From Sclerotiophoma versabilis (Eukaryota; Ascomycota; Dothideomycetes; Pleosporales; Didymellaceae), in NCBI GenBank assembly GCA_012274445.1, contig JAAROD010000049.1, positions 930,001 to 994,000 of the forward strand: a stretch of 64,000 nt of DNA. The letters are read 5' to 3'. The position numbers and the translations under genes were made by a program. Below, one piece after another: positions 32,519-42,122 of the stretch (position 1 is the first letter of the stretch; each line of letters opens with the position of its first letter). Under the pieces are notes generated by a model. The model had not been told where the DNA came from, made no database searches, and was given only the letters and a program-made list of their open reading frames with translations.

Positions 32519-33262
32519 ATGGACAACTTGAATTGTGAGAGCTTCCCAACTGCCACACTTTTCAAGCCGAGCGCAACCATAATGCATTTTGATAAGACGT
32601 CCACCATGGTCAAGACCGAGAGCAAAGCCTGGTCTCCCTCCCAGTGGGTTGGCCCACACTCGCCGCAGTATATCACTGACCCCAGAAGAAGCCTTCTTAA
32701 GCAGGCCGATTCCCCTTTACTCCGCCTCCCCGCTGAGATTCGCAATATGGTCTACGTCTATACCCTTGGCGGCAGCATTTGGTCAATCAATATGAGCGGC
32801 GGCCATACCAAGCCGCGCGCAGACAACGCCGTCAAGCATGCTTTAGCCCTTCTACAAGTCAATCGGCAGATCTACACCGAAGCTCGTCTCTTCCCATATT
32901 CCTGTAACACCTTCGAAGGCCGCCACAACGGGCATCTGCGCGAATGGATCCGGTACTTATCAACTGCAAATCGTGAGTCAATCACGTCAATCAAGCGCTA
33001 CCAGCGCAGTTACCTCATAGAAGGTGCACAGGGTGTAGATGTGAGCCCTATATTCTGGATGGACACGCCGAGGATGACGCAGTGGGAACTAAAAGGTCTG
33101 AAGCACATCGAGGTCGAGGTCGCGCTGCAGAAGTGGGGCTGGGACAGCAATGAGGAGGAGACGAAGGTGGTGAAGGCGAAAGCGTTGGCTAAGCTGCGCA
33201 AGCTGGTGGAGGAAAAACATCCCGGGGTGATTGTAAACATTGTCATGAGGCGCGGGCACTGA
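32519..33262 (+). CDS. 2EXR/F-box-like domain protein, intact copy
   Basis: A single-exon frame. The start at 32519 (MDNLNCESFPTATLF) gives 247 residues. An in-frame ATG at 32366 would add 51 residues of unlikely composition, and one near 32583 is also possible. The N-terminal domain has the 2EXR/F-box-like pattern: SPLLRLPAEIRNMVYVYTLG, then LALLQVNRQIYTEARLFPYS and CNTFEG. The second half, through LKGLKHIEVEVALQKWGWDS and VKAKALAKLRKLVEEKHPGV, is the usual leucine-rich tail. These fungal proteins often occur in large, fast-changing families. Molecular function is not established, though some may be substrate adaptors. Two decayed relatives lie within 6 kb downstream. Confidence 0.75.
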   Translation: MDNLNCESFPTATLFKPSATIMHFDKTSTMVKTESKAWSPSQWVGPHSPQYITDPRRSLLKQADSPLLRLPAEIRNMVYVYTLGGSIWSINMSGGHTKPRADNAVKHALALLQVNRQIYTEARLFPYSCNTFEGRHNGHLREWIRYLSTANRESITSIKRYQRSYLIEGAQGVDVSPIFWMDTPRMTQWELKGLKHIEVEVALQKWGWDSNEEETKVVKAKALAKLRKLVEEKHPGVIVNIVMRRGH

Positions 33263-34325
33263 AGGAAGTAGTGTATGCGTGCTAGTGGCGCAGTATTGGC
33301 GTTCCTCGGAACTATAGGTGTAATTGATTGTAACCAACGATTGTGAGACGATCAGTACGATTATCCAGCCTCAATGTCTTGAGATCATCTGTGGTGTCTA
33401 CTGTGACTATTCAGTAACGGCTACGGACCTGGAAGGAACGATGATCACAGGTCTTCCCTTTTGCTAGTTGGTATCCTCAATGGTATCGAGTACTAAAGTG
33501 ATGATCGTGACATTGAGAAGTTTCTGAAGAGGAAAGGCAAAATGGTGTTTGTTCCATGTCATGCAACGCGTTTCCCGCGCAAGTGTGAGTGGATGCTGCA
33601 TTCAGCATTGATTGCTCAGTATAGCAGTCACGCACGGCGCAAATCGCCTTGGCCATCACCTCTTCACTCCCTTGAGCTGTCTCAACCACGCCTTTGCTGC
33701 CGATCTTCTGCCAAACGTGCGTGTGTGATTTAGGTTCATGTGGTAGGACGTATGTAATAGCAGGCATTCTCCTTCGAGTTTTCGACCTGTTGATCGACCT
33801 TGTACCTGATGGTAGGCATACTCATGATGGCGAAGCACACCACATTACAATGGTCATCTTTTGGAATTTTGCTTTGTGATTCTTGCGTAAAGATGGACAT
33901 GACTAACCCCCCCCCCCCCCCCCCCCCCCAAGGGTGGGAAGTTCTAGGCCGCGCAACGACAGCCAGCACGTAGGACAGCTCACCCTTCATCTTGCTCGCA
34001 ATCAGAGGTCAGCAGAGAAGTCAAATCTACTGCGGCCCACTGAACGAGCTGCATGTGCTGGTTGGAACCAATGGCGAGTATCGGTCGTCCAGCTTTTTTA
34101 TTTCACTTGGAAGCTTTGCATTTCTGTCAAGGTACAACAGTACATAAAGCGCGGCATCTCCACTATAGATCCTTGAAGAATGAACTCCCGATATGAATCA
34201 ACTATTTCAATCACGCAGTCGCCCTGCTCCTGTGGTAATCCACCGTACCATGACACAAAGCAGCCAGTACCAGAGAGTCAATGGCGTCGCGAGATCTTTA
34301 GAGACAGGCATGGTATCGATACGTC
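33263..34325. other. Intergenic with long poly(C) tract
   Basis: About 1.06 kb without a supported gene. Its one notable feature is the 23-C run. Short frames on both strands have no family resemblance. Confidence 0.4.
33907..33929. repeat. Poly(C) homopolymer, 23 bases
   Basis: An uninterrupted run of 23 C residues in non-coding DNA. Its exact length is likely to vary between isolates and sequencing runs. Confidence 0.95.
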
Positions 34326-35032
34326 ATGCTTCGCAAGAAGCACAACGGATGTCAGCAAACCCAAGAAGAACCTATTCAGTATTTGGAACACAAACTGACA
34401 GATCGTATTAGCACTCACCGCAATAGTCACAGTTCACCACTCCTTCGCTTGCCACCACAACTACGCCTAAAGATCTATAAACTTGTGCTCGGTGGCCAGC
34501 GCATTCGGATCGACAATCCTGAAATTACATATGGGCCTTTCGGGGATATAACACCCATCAGAACCATAGTTGGTACTGTCTCTGCGTCCTGGGACCCTCC
34601 TCGCTTTCCACCATTGATGCCCATAGACCTACGCTTGCTACGTGTTTGTCGGCAGCTCTATAGCGAGGGTGCCCTCATCCAATCTACAGCTGTTTCGACT
34701 TCACACAGCCAGCAGATGGGTGGATGGTTCCTTCATCGCTGTTCATGTTTTGGTGCGGAAAGCTGCAGCCTGCGCAGAGAGATACAGTGGCCTGCATCGT
34801 CATCACTATAGGCACGATTGCGGATATAAGAGACCCGGAATTTGGTGGCACCACTCTTTCGAAGATGTTTCCCGGCCTTAGAAAAGTCGTGGTGAGAATC
34901 ATCATGTGCGAGGACATGATCAGAGGAGCTGAGAAGGTAGAGGACGACAAAACAGCGAGGATTGTTGAAGAAGTGAAGAAGGGAGAAAGGGTTGGTTTGC
35001 GGGTTGGTGTTGTGTTCGTCACGGATGACTAG
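34326..35032 (+). pseudogene. 2EXR-family gene broken by one frameshift
   Basis: The upstream frame encodes SPLLRLPPQLRLKIYKLVLG and LRLLRVCRQLYSEGALIQ, then loses the family pattern and stops near 34811. The family continues in another frame from about 34685 (YSCFDFTQPADGWMV) through LQPAQRDTVACIVITIG and PGLRKVVVRII to a stop at 35030-35032. The intact copy at 32519 has the matching order ARLFPYSCNTFEG. The break therefore falls at about 34677-34685 and equals a one-base loss or two-base gain. No GT-AG intron fits without removing the conserved part. It is either a young pseudogene or a sequencing error. The rest of the frame is undamaged, which favours a recent event. Confidence 0.65.
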
Positions 35033-35549
35033 CAGTCAAGTAGATACTACGTGGACGAAATCAAGAAGGGCTCAGGTCTGATGCATGGGTCAATGGCTCA
35101 AAAGACGTCACTGGCTTCCTGGAAGTAAGATTGGCCCTCTAATTATTCCAGGATATATCAAAATGAATCCAAAGTCTACTTAGCCTGAGAACAGAACCAC
35201 GGACTTGATCTTCCTACACAAGATTTGGTTCTTGTAAACAGAAATGGAGATACAGATAACTCCAGGCTCCGATAGCGTATACGGCGTTCAACTTATGCCA
35301 CCATGAGTTATGTCACTAGTGCGTGGCTGAGTGATCAGCACTCTCTGTCATTTTTGGACCCCGAACAAACGCATATCTCCCTCCAGAGTTTAGAAACATT
35401 CTTCTAGCTACAAAGCTCAATTCGTGCTTGAGACTCAACTGTAGTCTGACACATACAAGACGTCAGAGTCTGTCATCAAACTCGACCGTTCTTACCATCG
35501 CACCCTCCCTTTTTCCTTCACCTCAGCCGCGGACGCTACTGTCGGCAAC
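35033..35549. other. Intergenic, presumed promoter of the following small gene
   Basis: 517 bases with no frame of interest. The last 80 bases before 35550 are C/T-rich, like other leaders in this window. Confidence 0.4.
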
Positions 35550-36369
35550 ATGGCTACAGACTTCAACGCATACTTCGATGATCTAAGAGCTCAGCATCCG
35601 AAAGCATCGTACCCAGAAGCTGAAAGCTCGACTCTTGTCTCCTATCTGAACGGGAACATTAGTGCACAACAATGCGCAACAGAGCTTACCAAATACCCCA
35701 ATCGACGTCTCTTAGTCAACTCAAAGCTTCGTATCTGGAGCCTGATCATCCAACTGGGATGTGATTTTGCTGAAATTCAGGACAACCTTGCCACCCTTGT
35801 TAAAGATATTCGCAGCATCCCAGCAAGCAAGAACACAGGTGACATCGACTGGACGAACGAGACGTAATCGTTCGATGAGACATTCTGTGGCTTCTGTGAT
35901 GATATTTGGGGTCAGACGCTAGACGCTGACGAGGTGAGAGGGCAGGACCGGACACCTAGAATGTCGGAAGCTAGTCAGCGGTGGATCTAACATCAACATG
36001 TTTGATGTGAAACTACAGCATGCGAACTTGGGGAACGATCTGAGCAATGGCCTGCACGTGGTTATTAAGACACTGAAGAAAGGCGTAAGCCCAGCGCAGG
36101 TGAAGGTGAACTTAGTTGCGGCAGCAGCGTGGTCGGAGGCCGCAAGCAAAGAAATCAGGGATGGCGCTGCGGCGGGTGGTCAACACATCGACTGGGCTAG
36201 GGAGAGCTATTATAAGAAAAGTGTAATGGTAGACGGGAAAAGATTGGCATTCTGGAGAGACAGGTTGCCTGAGCTTGAAGACACAGCGGGCCTCGGCGTT
36301 GAGGTGGTGGCCAGCTGCGAAAGAGCCACAATTGCGATCGAGCAAGCGCTGTGGGAGAGAAAGAAGTGA
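35550..36369 (+). CDS. Hypothetical protein, structure uncertain (spliced gene or interrupted)
   Basis: Two frames that look like parts of one protein: residues from MATDFNAYFDDLRAQHPKAS to GDIDWTNET (35550-35867) and from NINMFDVKLQHANLGNDLSN to the stop at 36369. They can be joined by an intron 35864-35978 (GTAATC...AGTCAG, 115 bases) in correct phase, giving 234 residues. However, the sequence after the first stop also reads protein-like in the same frame (SFDETFCGFCDDIWGQTLDA), which would instead imply a nonsense mutation and a decaying gene. The product is soluble and helical (NLATLVKDIRS, QVKVNLVAAAAWSEAASKEI). I do not recognise the family. The start at 35550 follows a CT-rich leader. 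Confidence 0.5.
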
Positions 36370-36461
36370 TTTGTGTAGTCGTGTGGCCAATTCAGGCCTG
36401 CCATTGACCTATGCAAATTTGCAAGTAGCTAGCTTCTTCCTCCTCAAAGCATCGGCTTCAT

Positions 36462-37678
36462 CTACCAGAACCAAGTGCTACGCTTCTTCGTTGATGAGAC
36501 CACAGGCCCAACATGGAAGACCAGGCAGGGATCACCTCCGTCATCCTCACAGGTGACAATCTTGACCTTGTTGATCGATTTTGCGCTGCCCAGTTGCTTG
36601 TGGTGCTGGAGGAGAAAGTACGCTGCACCCAAACCATTCGGTGAACCTTCAGCGTATTAGCACATCTCTTGAAGTCCTTAAGACTGTTCTGCAGCAGTTC
36701 AAGTAAATACCAAGTAAAGCTTTCCCTGCGACACTTATCATGTCGAAGTCTGTGCCAGGCCAGGGCTGTACTTCGTCAACGTTAGCCTTTTCTAACGCAC
36801 GCTTGATGATCTCCTCCGCATCCTCGTTGACGATGTTGACCGATATAAATTGCTCGATCTTCTGACCGTTGGGTGCTAGGACACGGTTCCAGAGACCAAA
36901 AGCGAGATCGGAACTTGAGCGAAGCTTCGGTAGAGCAGTGGGATTAGGTGATAGATCATTCCAAAGGATCTCTGCGCCTTTCTCAGGGCTTCGACGGTGC
37001 AGGAAGTATACGATGCCGTCCTTACGGTTGATGCCGATTCGACTATATGCGCCAGTGACCTAAAATGTTATCAGTTTGTTATTTCATCTCAGCTGCTTGA
37101 CTTACGCGGTACTCCTTGCCTTCTGCCTCGTACTTCTGGTTGACCTCTGCGGGTAGAGAGCCATCGTTGTTCTTATTGACTGTTGGTCCGTTCTTATGCT
37201 CGAGGTAGAAGCAATGGTTTGGTCCGCCCATCTCAGCTGACTTGCCATCAACATTCAAGCCCTTGAACATACTGCCCATTTCCTCTTCAAAGTTGCAGAA
37301 GTAGTCAGCGTTCTTGTGATTCTCATCGCTGTCAAGCCAGCCCCAGGTCTTGAGCTCGGTCTTGAGGTCGCCTTCCCACGGACTCTGCAGATAAGGCCAA
37401 CCAAGAGCCCATGCTGCATCAAGCTCACCAAGGGTCATAGCGTGGAGCAGTCTCTCACCGCGGCACAATGCATCATTCCACATCTTGTCGTACGGATCCT
37501 CCCATGTGGGCTCATCTTTTGGCGGTGGAGTATCTTGTCGAGAGAATAGAGAACCACGGGAGACTATGGGGAGCTCGAAGGAGTCTGTTGTAGTGAAGTT
37601 GAGCGGTGGTTCGACAGGAAGGGCTTTGCCAGCAACGAGCGGCGTAAGAAGCGCCACAGCAACGCCGAGATTCCGCAT
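36462..37678 (-). CDS. Secreted protein of unknown function, three exons
   Basis: Exons 37678-37106, 37059-36711 and 36646-36462 with introns of 46 and 64 bases give 368 residues. The N-terminus MRNLGVAVALLTPLVAGKA is a signal peptide, followed by a short linker. The mature part contains MWNDALCRGERLLHAMTLGE, WPYLQSPWEGDLKTELKTWG, NHCFYLEHKNG, YRVTGAYSRIGINRKDGIVY, WNRVLAPNGQKIEQFISVN and KALLGSPNGLGAAYFLLQHH. It ends CLVFHVGPVVSSTKKRSTWFW. Five cysteines are visible after the signal. The second intron uses an AAG acceptor. It is supported by the continuity of the GSPNGLG segment and by the clean stop. No known enzyme family is recognised. The layout is that of a secreted effector-like or enzyme-like protein. 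It has its own promoter and no linked partner. Confidence 0.78.
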
Positions 37679-38161
37679 TATGGTATGTGGTGGTTCTTAT
37701 GTAAGGAAAGAGTCTGGGCTTCTCTAGAGGTAGTTGCGGGGCTATCGAGTTTACAGCTGCGCCTGTCCTTGGCGTCAAAGTTAGTCAGCCAACTGCCGCT
37801 CGCAAGGTGAAGGTGAAAGTTTGCTCAGCATACCCTGTTATAAGAGCATGTATAGCTTACCTGTCTCAAACATCGCATCACATCATTGGTGATCGCAGTT
37901 ACCATCTTCAAAGGATAGCCGCTCCAAACACATTGCTCGTACTTTGCGTCAACCAAAACCGTGCACACCACTTTTGCAACTCTCCGTGCGGTCACTTCTC
38001 TTACTATTCCTGGTATCGAGTAACGGCAACTCTTGGTGTCAGTTCAAAGCATAGATTGTTCTTAGCTCTTTACAAGAACGCGTCACAGCGAACTTGCGCA
38101 GGTGGTAGGCTTGAGTTCCTCAGCTTTCCTTAGCTGTGGTAAGACCTAGCACAACCAACGG
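37679..38161. other. Intergenic, promoter side of the secreted-protein gene
   Basis: About 480 bases with only short overlapping frames. The promoter of the minus-strand secreted-protein gene should lie just to the right of 37678. I see no clear element. Confidence 0.4.
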
Positions 38162-38480
38162 ATGTCGCCGTTCATCGAACTGCCTGCAGAGCTGCGCAAC
38201 TAGGCTCATGACCATATTGATACGAACTCCATGGAAAGCTTGTTGAACTTCCGCACCCTCTTTCTTTGGCATTTTGATTCCTCTACCATGATATGAGATG
38301 GCAGGTCTCCCCAGAAACCTTGAGCTATTTGCAGCAGTGGCGCCTGTAGACCTACCGTCAGAGGAGAATCCCAAAACTCCAGGTTAATCACGTCCTGGCT
38401 CGAGAGATTCCAATCGTGCATGGGCCACAGCTGCGCCTCACATGGCCGTTGATACTACGACGCCTCCCGGGCTGAGGTGA
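38162..38480 (+). pseudogene. Eroded 2EXR/F-box-like gene relic
   Basis: The frame from 38162 reads MSPFIELPAELRN, a typical F-box/2EXR opening, then a TAG, then further stops. About 215 bases later, in a different frame, the next family landmark appears: LQVNHVLAREIPIVHG (from 38377). This matches LLQVNRQIYTEARLFPYS of the intact copy. No continuous frame or sensible splice joins them. The relic is more damaged than the copy at 34326. Its end is uncertain and could extend to about 39120. Confidence 0.5.
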
Positions 38481-39711
38481 GTCCACTTCTGCATACTGCT
38501 GGACGAAAACATAGTGAGGATGTGGCTCGAAGGTCAGTAAATGCAATCCTGGGAAGGTGATATTTGCTCCACATCCGCTGTTGTGATCCCGCAGGTAGAG
38601 GCAATATTCGAGTGGGAGGTAGTTGAATCCATCGGACCCGCGAAAACTTTAGGCAGACGTTGCTAAGGAACAGGCTCTCCAGCGAAATGCAAATCTTACA
38701 CGGTCAATGTCTTCTAATAACATCTAAGCCCTCCTACTTCTATACAAAGGGTGTCATAAGGCTTAGGCTGATGGACGAGCTGATCAATGGGTCTAGTGAA
38801 GGACACTGTACGTGCGGGCGTTGAGCCTCCAAAACTGAAGAGTCTCTTACATACAGCTCTCAGTTCTGAGGACTAAAAGATAAAGCCTGAGATGTTTTTC
38901 AAAGAAATTTTAGAGCGAATAGAATACTTGAGTCCTCCACGTGCAGGAAATTCAACAATGGCAGAGCCGACGTGGCTTGATAACCACCCAGAATCTGGAG
39001 GCTGTCTATTTCTGCTTTGGCGATCTGGAAACGAGCGCCTGGTCAACTGATACTTCCGCATGTGGGCTTGATATATCTCGACTCGATACACGATGGTTCA
39101 AACGAGAAGAATATGTAAGTTTGTAACGGAGGCGGAAGGTCGTCTGATAATAGAGTTGCCGGCGGTATCAACAGCGCTAACTATGATTGCCGGCGGATTC
39201 GCACCGAAACCGGTCCATCATCGACCGCATCCTCCAACCACCACGTCCGTCATATTGCCAAGGAGAGGAGCTTTGCATCCCACTAAGCTTTTCAAAGCAA
39301 TGATATGATCGGGTAAGGTTCATCTCCGAGCCATCTGCGCAAGCAGCAATGGTGAGCCGATGACGGCTGCTAGGGTTCCTGGATTGACGTCAATTAATCC
39401 CCAGTTGACGACTCGGAATTACTGCCGACATGCAGCGTTATGGGTATGACGCCTAGGCAAATAAATTTTGTGCAATGTCTCAATGCAACATCCATCCACT
39501 TCCCCTCTCCGCTAAACCAAAATGCGGAGTACGGGTGAACCACGGCAAAGATAGAGAGGAGCTCGTTACGGGGCGCATGCACCGCACACGTGTGGGCATG
39601 ATGGGATGTGCTCTTGAACTCAGAGCGCCAATTACGGGCATATAAGATCAGCCTCTCGCTCGGCCTGACTGTTCCGACCATAGCCTCGGAAGAGCCCCAG
39701 CAGGCAGCACA
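38481..39711. other. Intergenic, GH3 upstream region
   Basis: About 1.2 kb with no intact gene. A short plus-strand frame near 38941-39126 (including QNLEAVYFCFGDLETS) could be the tail of the eroded 2EXR relic, but this is not strong. The right end contains the GH3 core promoter. Confidence 0.4.
39641..39646 (+). promoter_or_regulatory. TATA box of the GH3 beta-glucosidase gene
   Basis: TATAAG in the context GCATATAAGATCAG lies 71 bases before the start codon at 39712, with CCAAT at about 39628-39632 just upstream. CCCCAG sequences, the complement of the CreA-type site SYGGGG, occur at 39399-39404 and 39695-39700. This suggests, but does not prove, carbon-catabolite control. Confidence 0.5.
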
Positions 39712-42122
39712 ATGAAGTCCTTTAATCTCATTGCCCTGAGCATTGCTGTCTTCTCTGGCTTGTCGCTTTCCCAAGGCTACACCAACGAGTCGGAGGTACC
39801 GCTGTACGGTCAGAGTCCACCTGTCTATCCTAGTCGTACGTTGTTAACCTTGAACGGACCTCAATATTTTAACTATGCTTACGAGTTCTAGCAAGCGGTA
39901 ACGGCTCGAGTTCGTCGTCATGGGCAGAAGCATATGCCCGAGCCAAACAGCTGGTGGCCCAACTGACGCTCGAAGAAAAGTCAAACCTCACCCATGGAGT
40001 TACTGGTCCCTGTGTAGGACAGACGGGCGCAGTTCCTCGACTAAACATTCCTGAACTGTGTTTTGCAGATGCCCCAGCCGGTGTGCGCGGACAAGAATTT
40101 GTCTCTTCATTCCCATCCGGTATTCATCTTGGAGCTACTTTTGATCGAGATCTTATGCTGAGGTACGGCCATGCCCTCGGGCGCGAGTACCGCGGAAAAG
40201 GTATACATGTAGCGCTTGGTCCCTTCATTGGCCCAATTGGTCGGGTTGCAAGAGGTGGACGGAACTGGGAAGGCCTGGGGGCAGACCCATACCTTGCAGG
40301 AGTAGGTGGTGGTTTGATCACACGAGGTACGCAAGCGGAGGGTGTCATTTCAACTCCAAAGGTGAGCTCAGCACAAGAACGCTGAGAATTCCATCATGCT
40401 GACAGTATGGGGTAGCACTGGCTGCACCAAGAGCAAGAATATAGGCGCATGCCTGGGTCAGAAGGCGAAGCTGTATCCTCAAATGTAGATGATCGCTCAA
40501 CTCATGAGTTGTACGCATGGCCTTTCATGGATTCGCTCAGGGAAGGCGCTGCGTCCCTCATGTGCTCCTATCAGCGAACCAACAACAGCTATGGCTGCCA
40601 GAACAGCAAGCTGCTCAACGGTATTCTCAAGACTGAGCTCGGCTTCGAGGGATTCGTTGTGTCGGATTGGGATGCACAACACTCCGGCGTTGGATCCGCT
40701 AATGCTGGTCTTGACGTCGTCATGCCAGTGCCAAAATTCTGGGGCAACAACCTGACCGACGCTGTGACCAATGGCTCGGTATCTATGGAAAGGCTCGACG
40801 ACATGAATACACGATTACTTGCGGCTCATTTTTACCTCAACCAGGATCAAGGCTTCCCTGAGAACGCAGTATATCCATACAACGTGATCCACCCAATCGT
40901 CGACGTACGCGAGGACCACGCCTCTCTGATTAGAGAGATCGGAGCTGCTGGCACCGTTCTTGTCAAGAACGTCAACAACACACTACCTCTTCGAAACCCA
41001 CGTTTCTTGAACATCTATGGCTACGATGCTGAGGTCAAGGCTCAACCGTGGAACAACCCCTCTCGCTTTGGCGGCGGTTACGAGGAGAACTTCGGCTGGT
41101 CGACCCTCAACGGCACACTGATCACAGCAGGTGGTTCCGGTTCGAGCACACCACCTTATGTGATAAGCCCCTTCAAAGCGATCCAGGATCGCATTATTGC
41201 AGATCGCGGTACTCTTCGTTGGGACTTCTTCGGTATCAACCCAACTGTATACGCCAACGCCGAAGCATGCCTTGTCTTCATCAACGCCTACGCATCTGAA
41301 AGCTTTGATCGCACAAGTCTTACTCATGATTTTAGTGATCAGCTCGTCAACAACGTGGCGAAGAATTGCAGCAATACCATTGTCGTTTTGCACAGCGCTG
41401 GTATCCGCGTCGTTGACTCCTGGATCGAGCATCCAAACGTGACTGCAGTTGTCTTCGCAGGTGTGCCGGGACAAGAAAGTGGAAACGCACTTGTCGACGT
41501 CTTGTACGGCGACGTAAACCCCTCCGGTCGACTGCCCTATACAGTGGCACGCAACGAGTCGGACTATGGAAATCTTCTCAACTCCACTGTCGACCCGACA
41601 CACCCCGCTTTCTTACAAAGTAACTTCACTGAGGGTTTGTACATTGACTACCGTGCATTCGACCAGAAAAACATCACGCCGAGATTTGAATTTGGCTATG
41701 GTCTCTCATACACTACATTCGAGCACGCTGGTCTTAACATTGAGAGTGTGACTAATGCGTCTCTCGCCAGCTTCCCGTCTGAATCCGTTCCAATCGTGCA
41801 AGGCGGACACCCCGAGCTTTGGCAAGTCCTTTACCGAGCGCACGTCAATGTTACCAACACAGGTGAAGTCGCGGGACACGAGGTTGTGCAGCTATACCTC
41901 GGTGTACCGAACGCACCAGAGCGACAATTGAGAGGTTTTGAGCGTGTGGGCTTATTGCAGCCTGGTGAGAGTCAAGAAGTGGAATTTGCCCTGGACAGGC
42001 GCGATTTGAGTGTATGGAATGTGGTGGCGCAAAAGTGGGAGCTGCAGAAGGGAACTTACAAGGTCTGGGTAGGAGCGAGCAGTAGAGACCTGAGGGCTGA
42101 GGGCGACATTGTCATAGATTAG
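39712..42122 (+). CDS. Secreted GH3 beta-glucosidase
   Basis: Three exons (39712-39835, 39892-40361, 40416-42122) give 766 residues. MKSFNLIALSIAVFSGLSLS is a signal peptide. The GH3 N-terminal barrel shows GPCVGQTGAVPRLNIPELCF, ADAPAGVRG, RGGRNWEGLGADPYLAG and GVISTPKHWLHQEQEYRR. The nucleophile aspartate lies in FVVSDWDAQHSG (about residue 282). The GH3 C-terminal α/β sandwich starts near GAAGTVLVKNVNNTLPLRN and includes FAGVPGQESGNALVDVLYG and GRLPYT. A fibronectin type III-like domain ends the protein (VNVTNTGEVAGHEVVQLYLG, then LRGFERVGLLQPGESQEVEF). It would release glucose from the non-reducing ends of cello-oligosaccharides or related β-glucosides outside the cell. Many N-glycosylation sites (NNT, NVT, NCS) fit secretion. 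The acceptor at 40415 is chosen because KHWLHQEQE matches the family. Confidence 0.93.
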
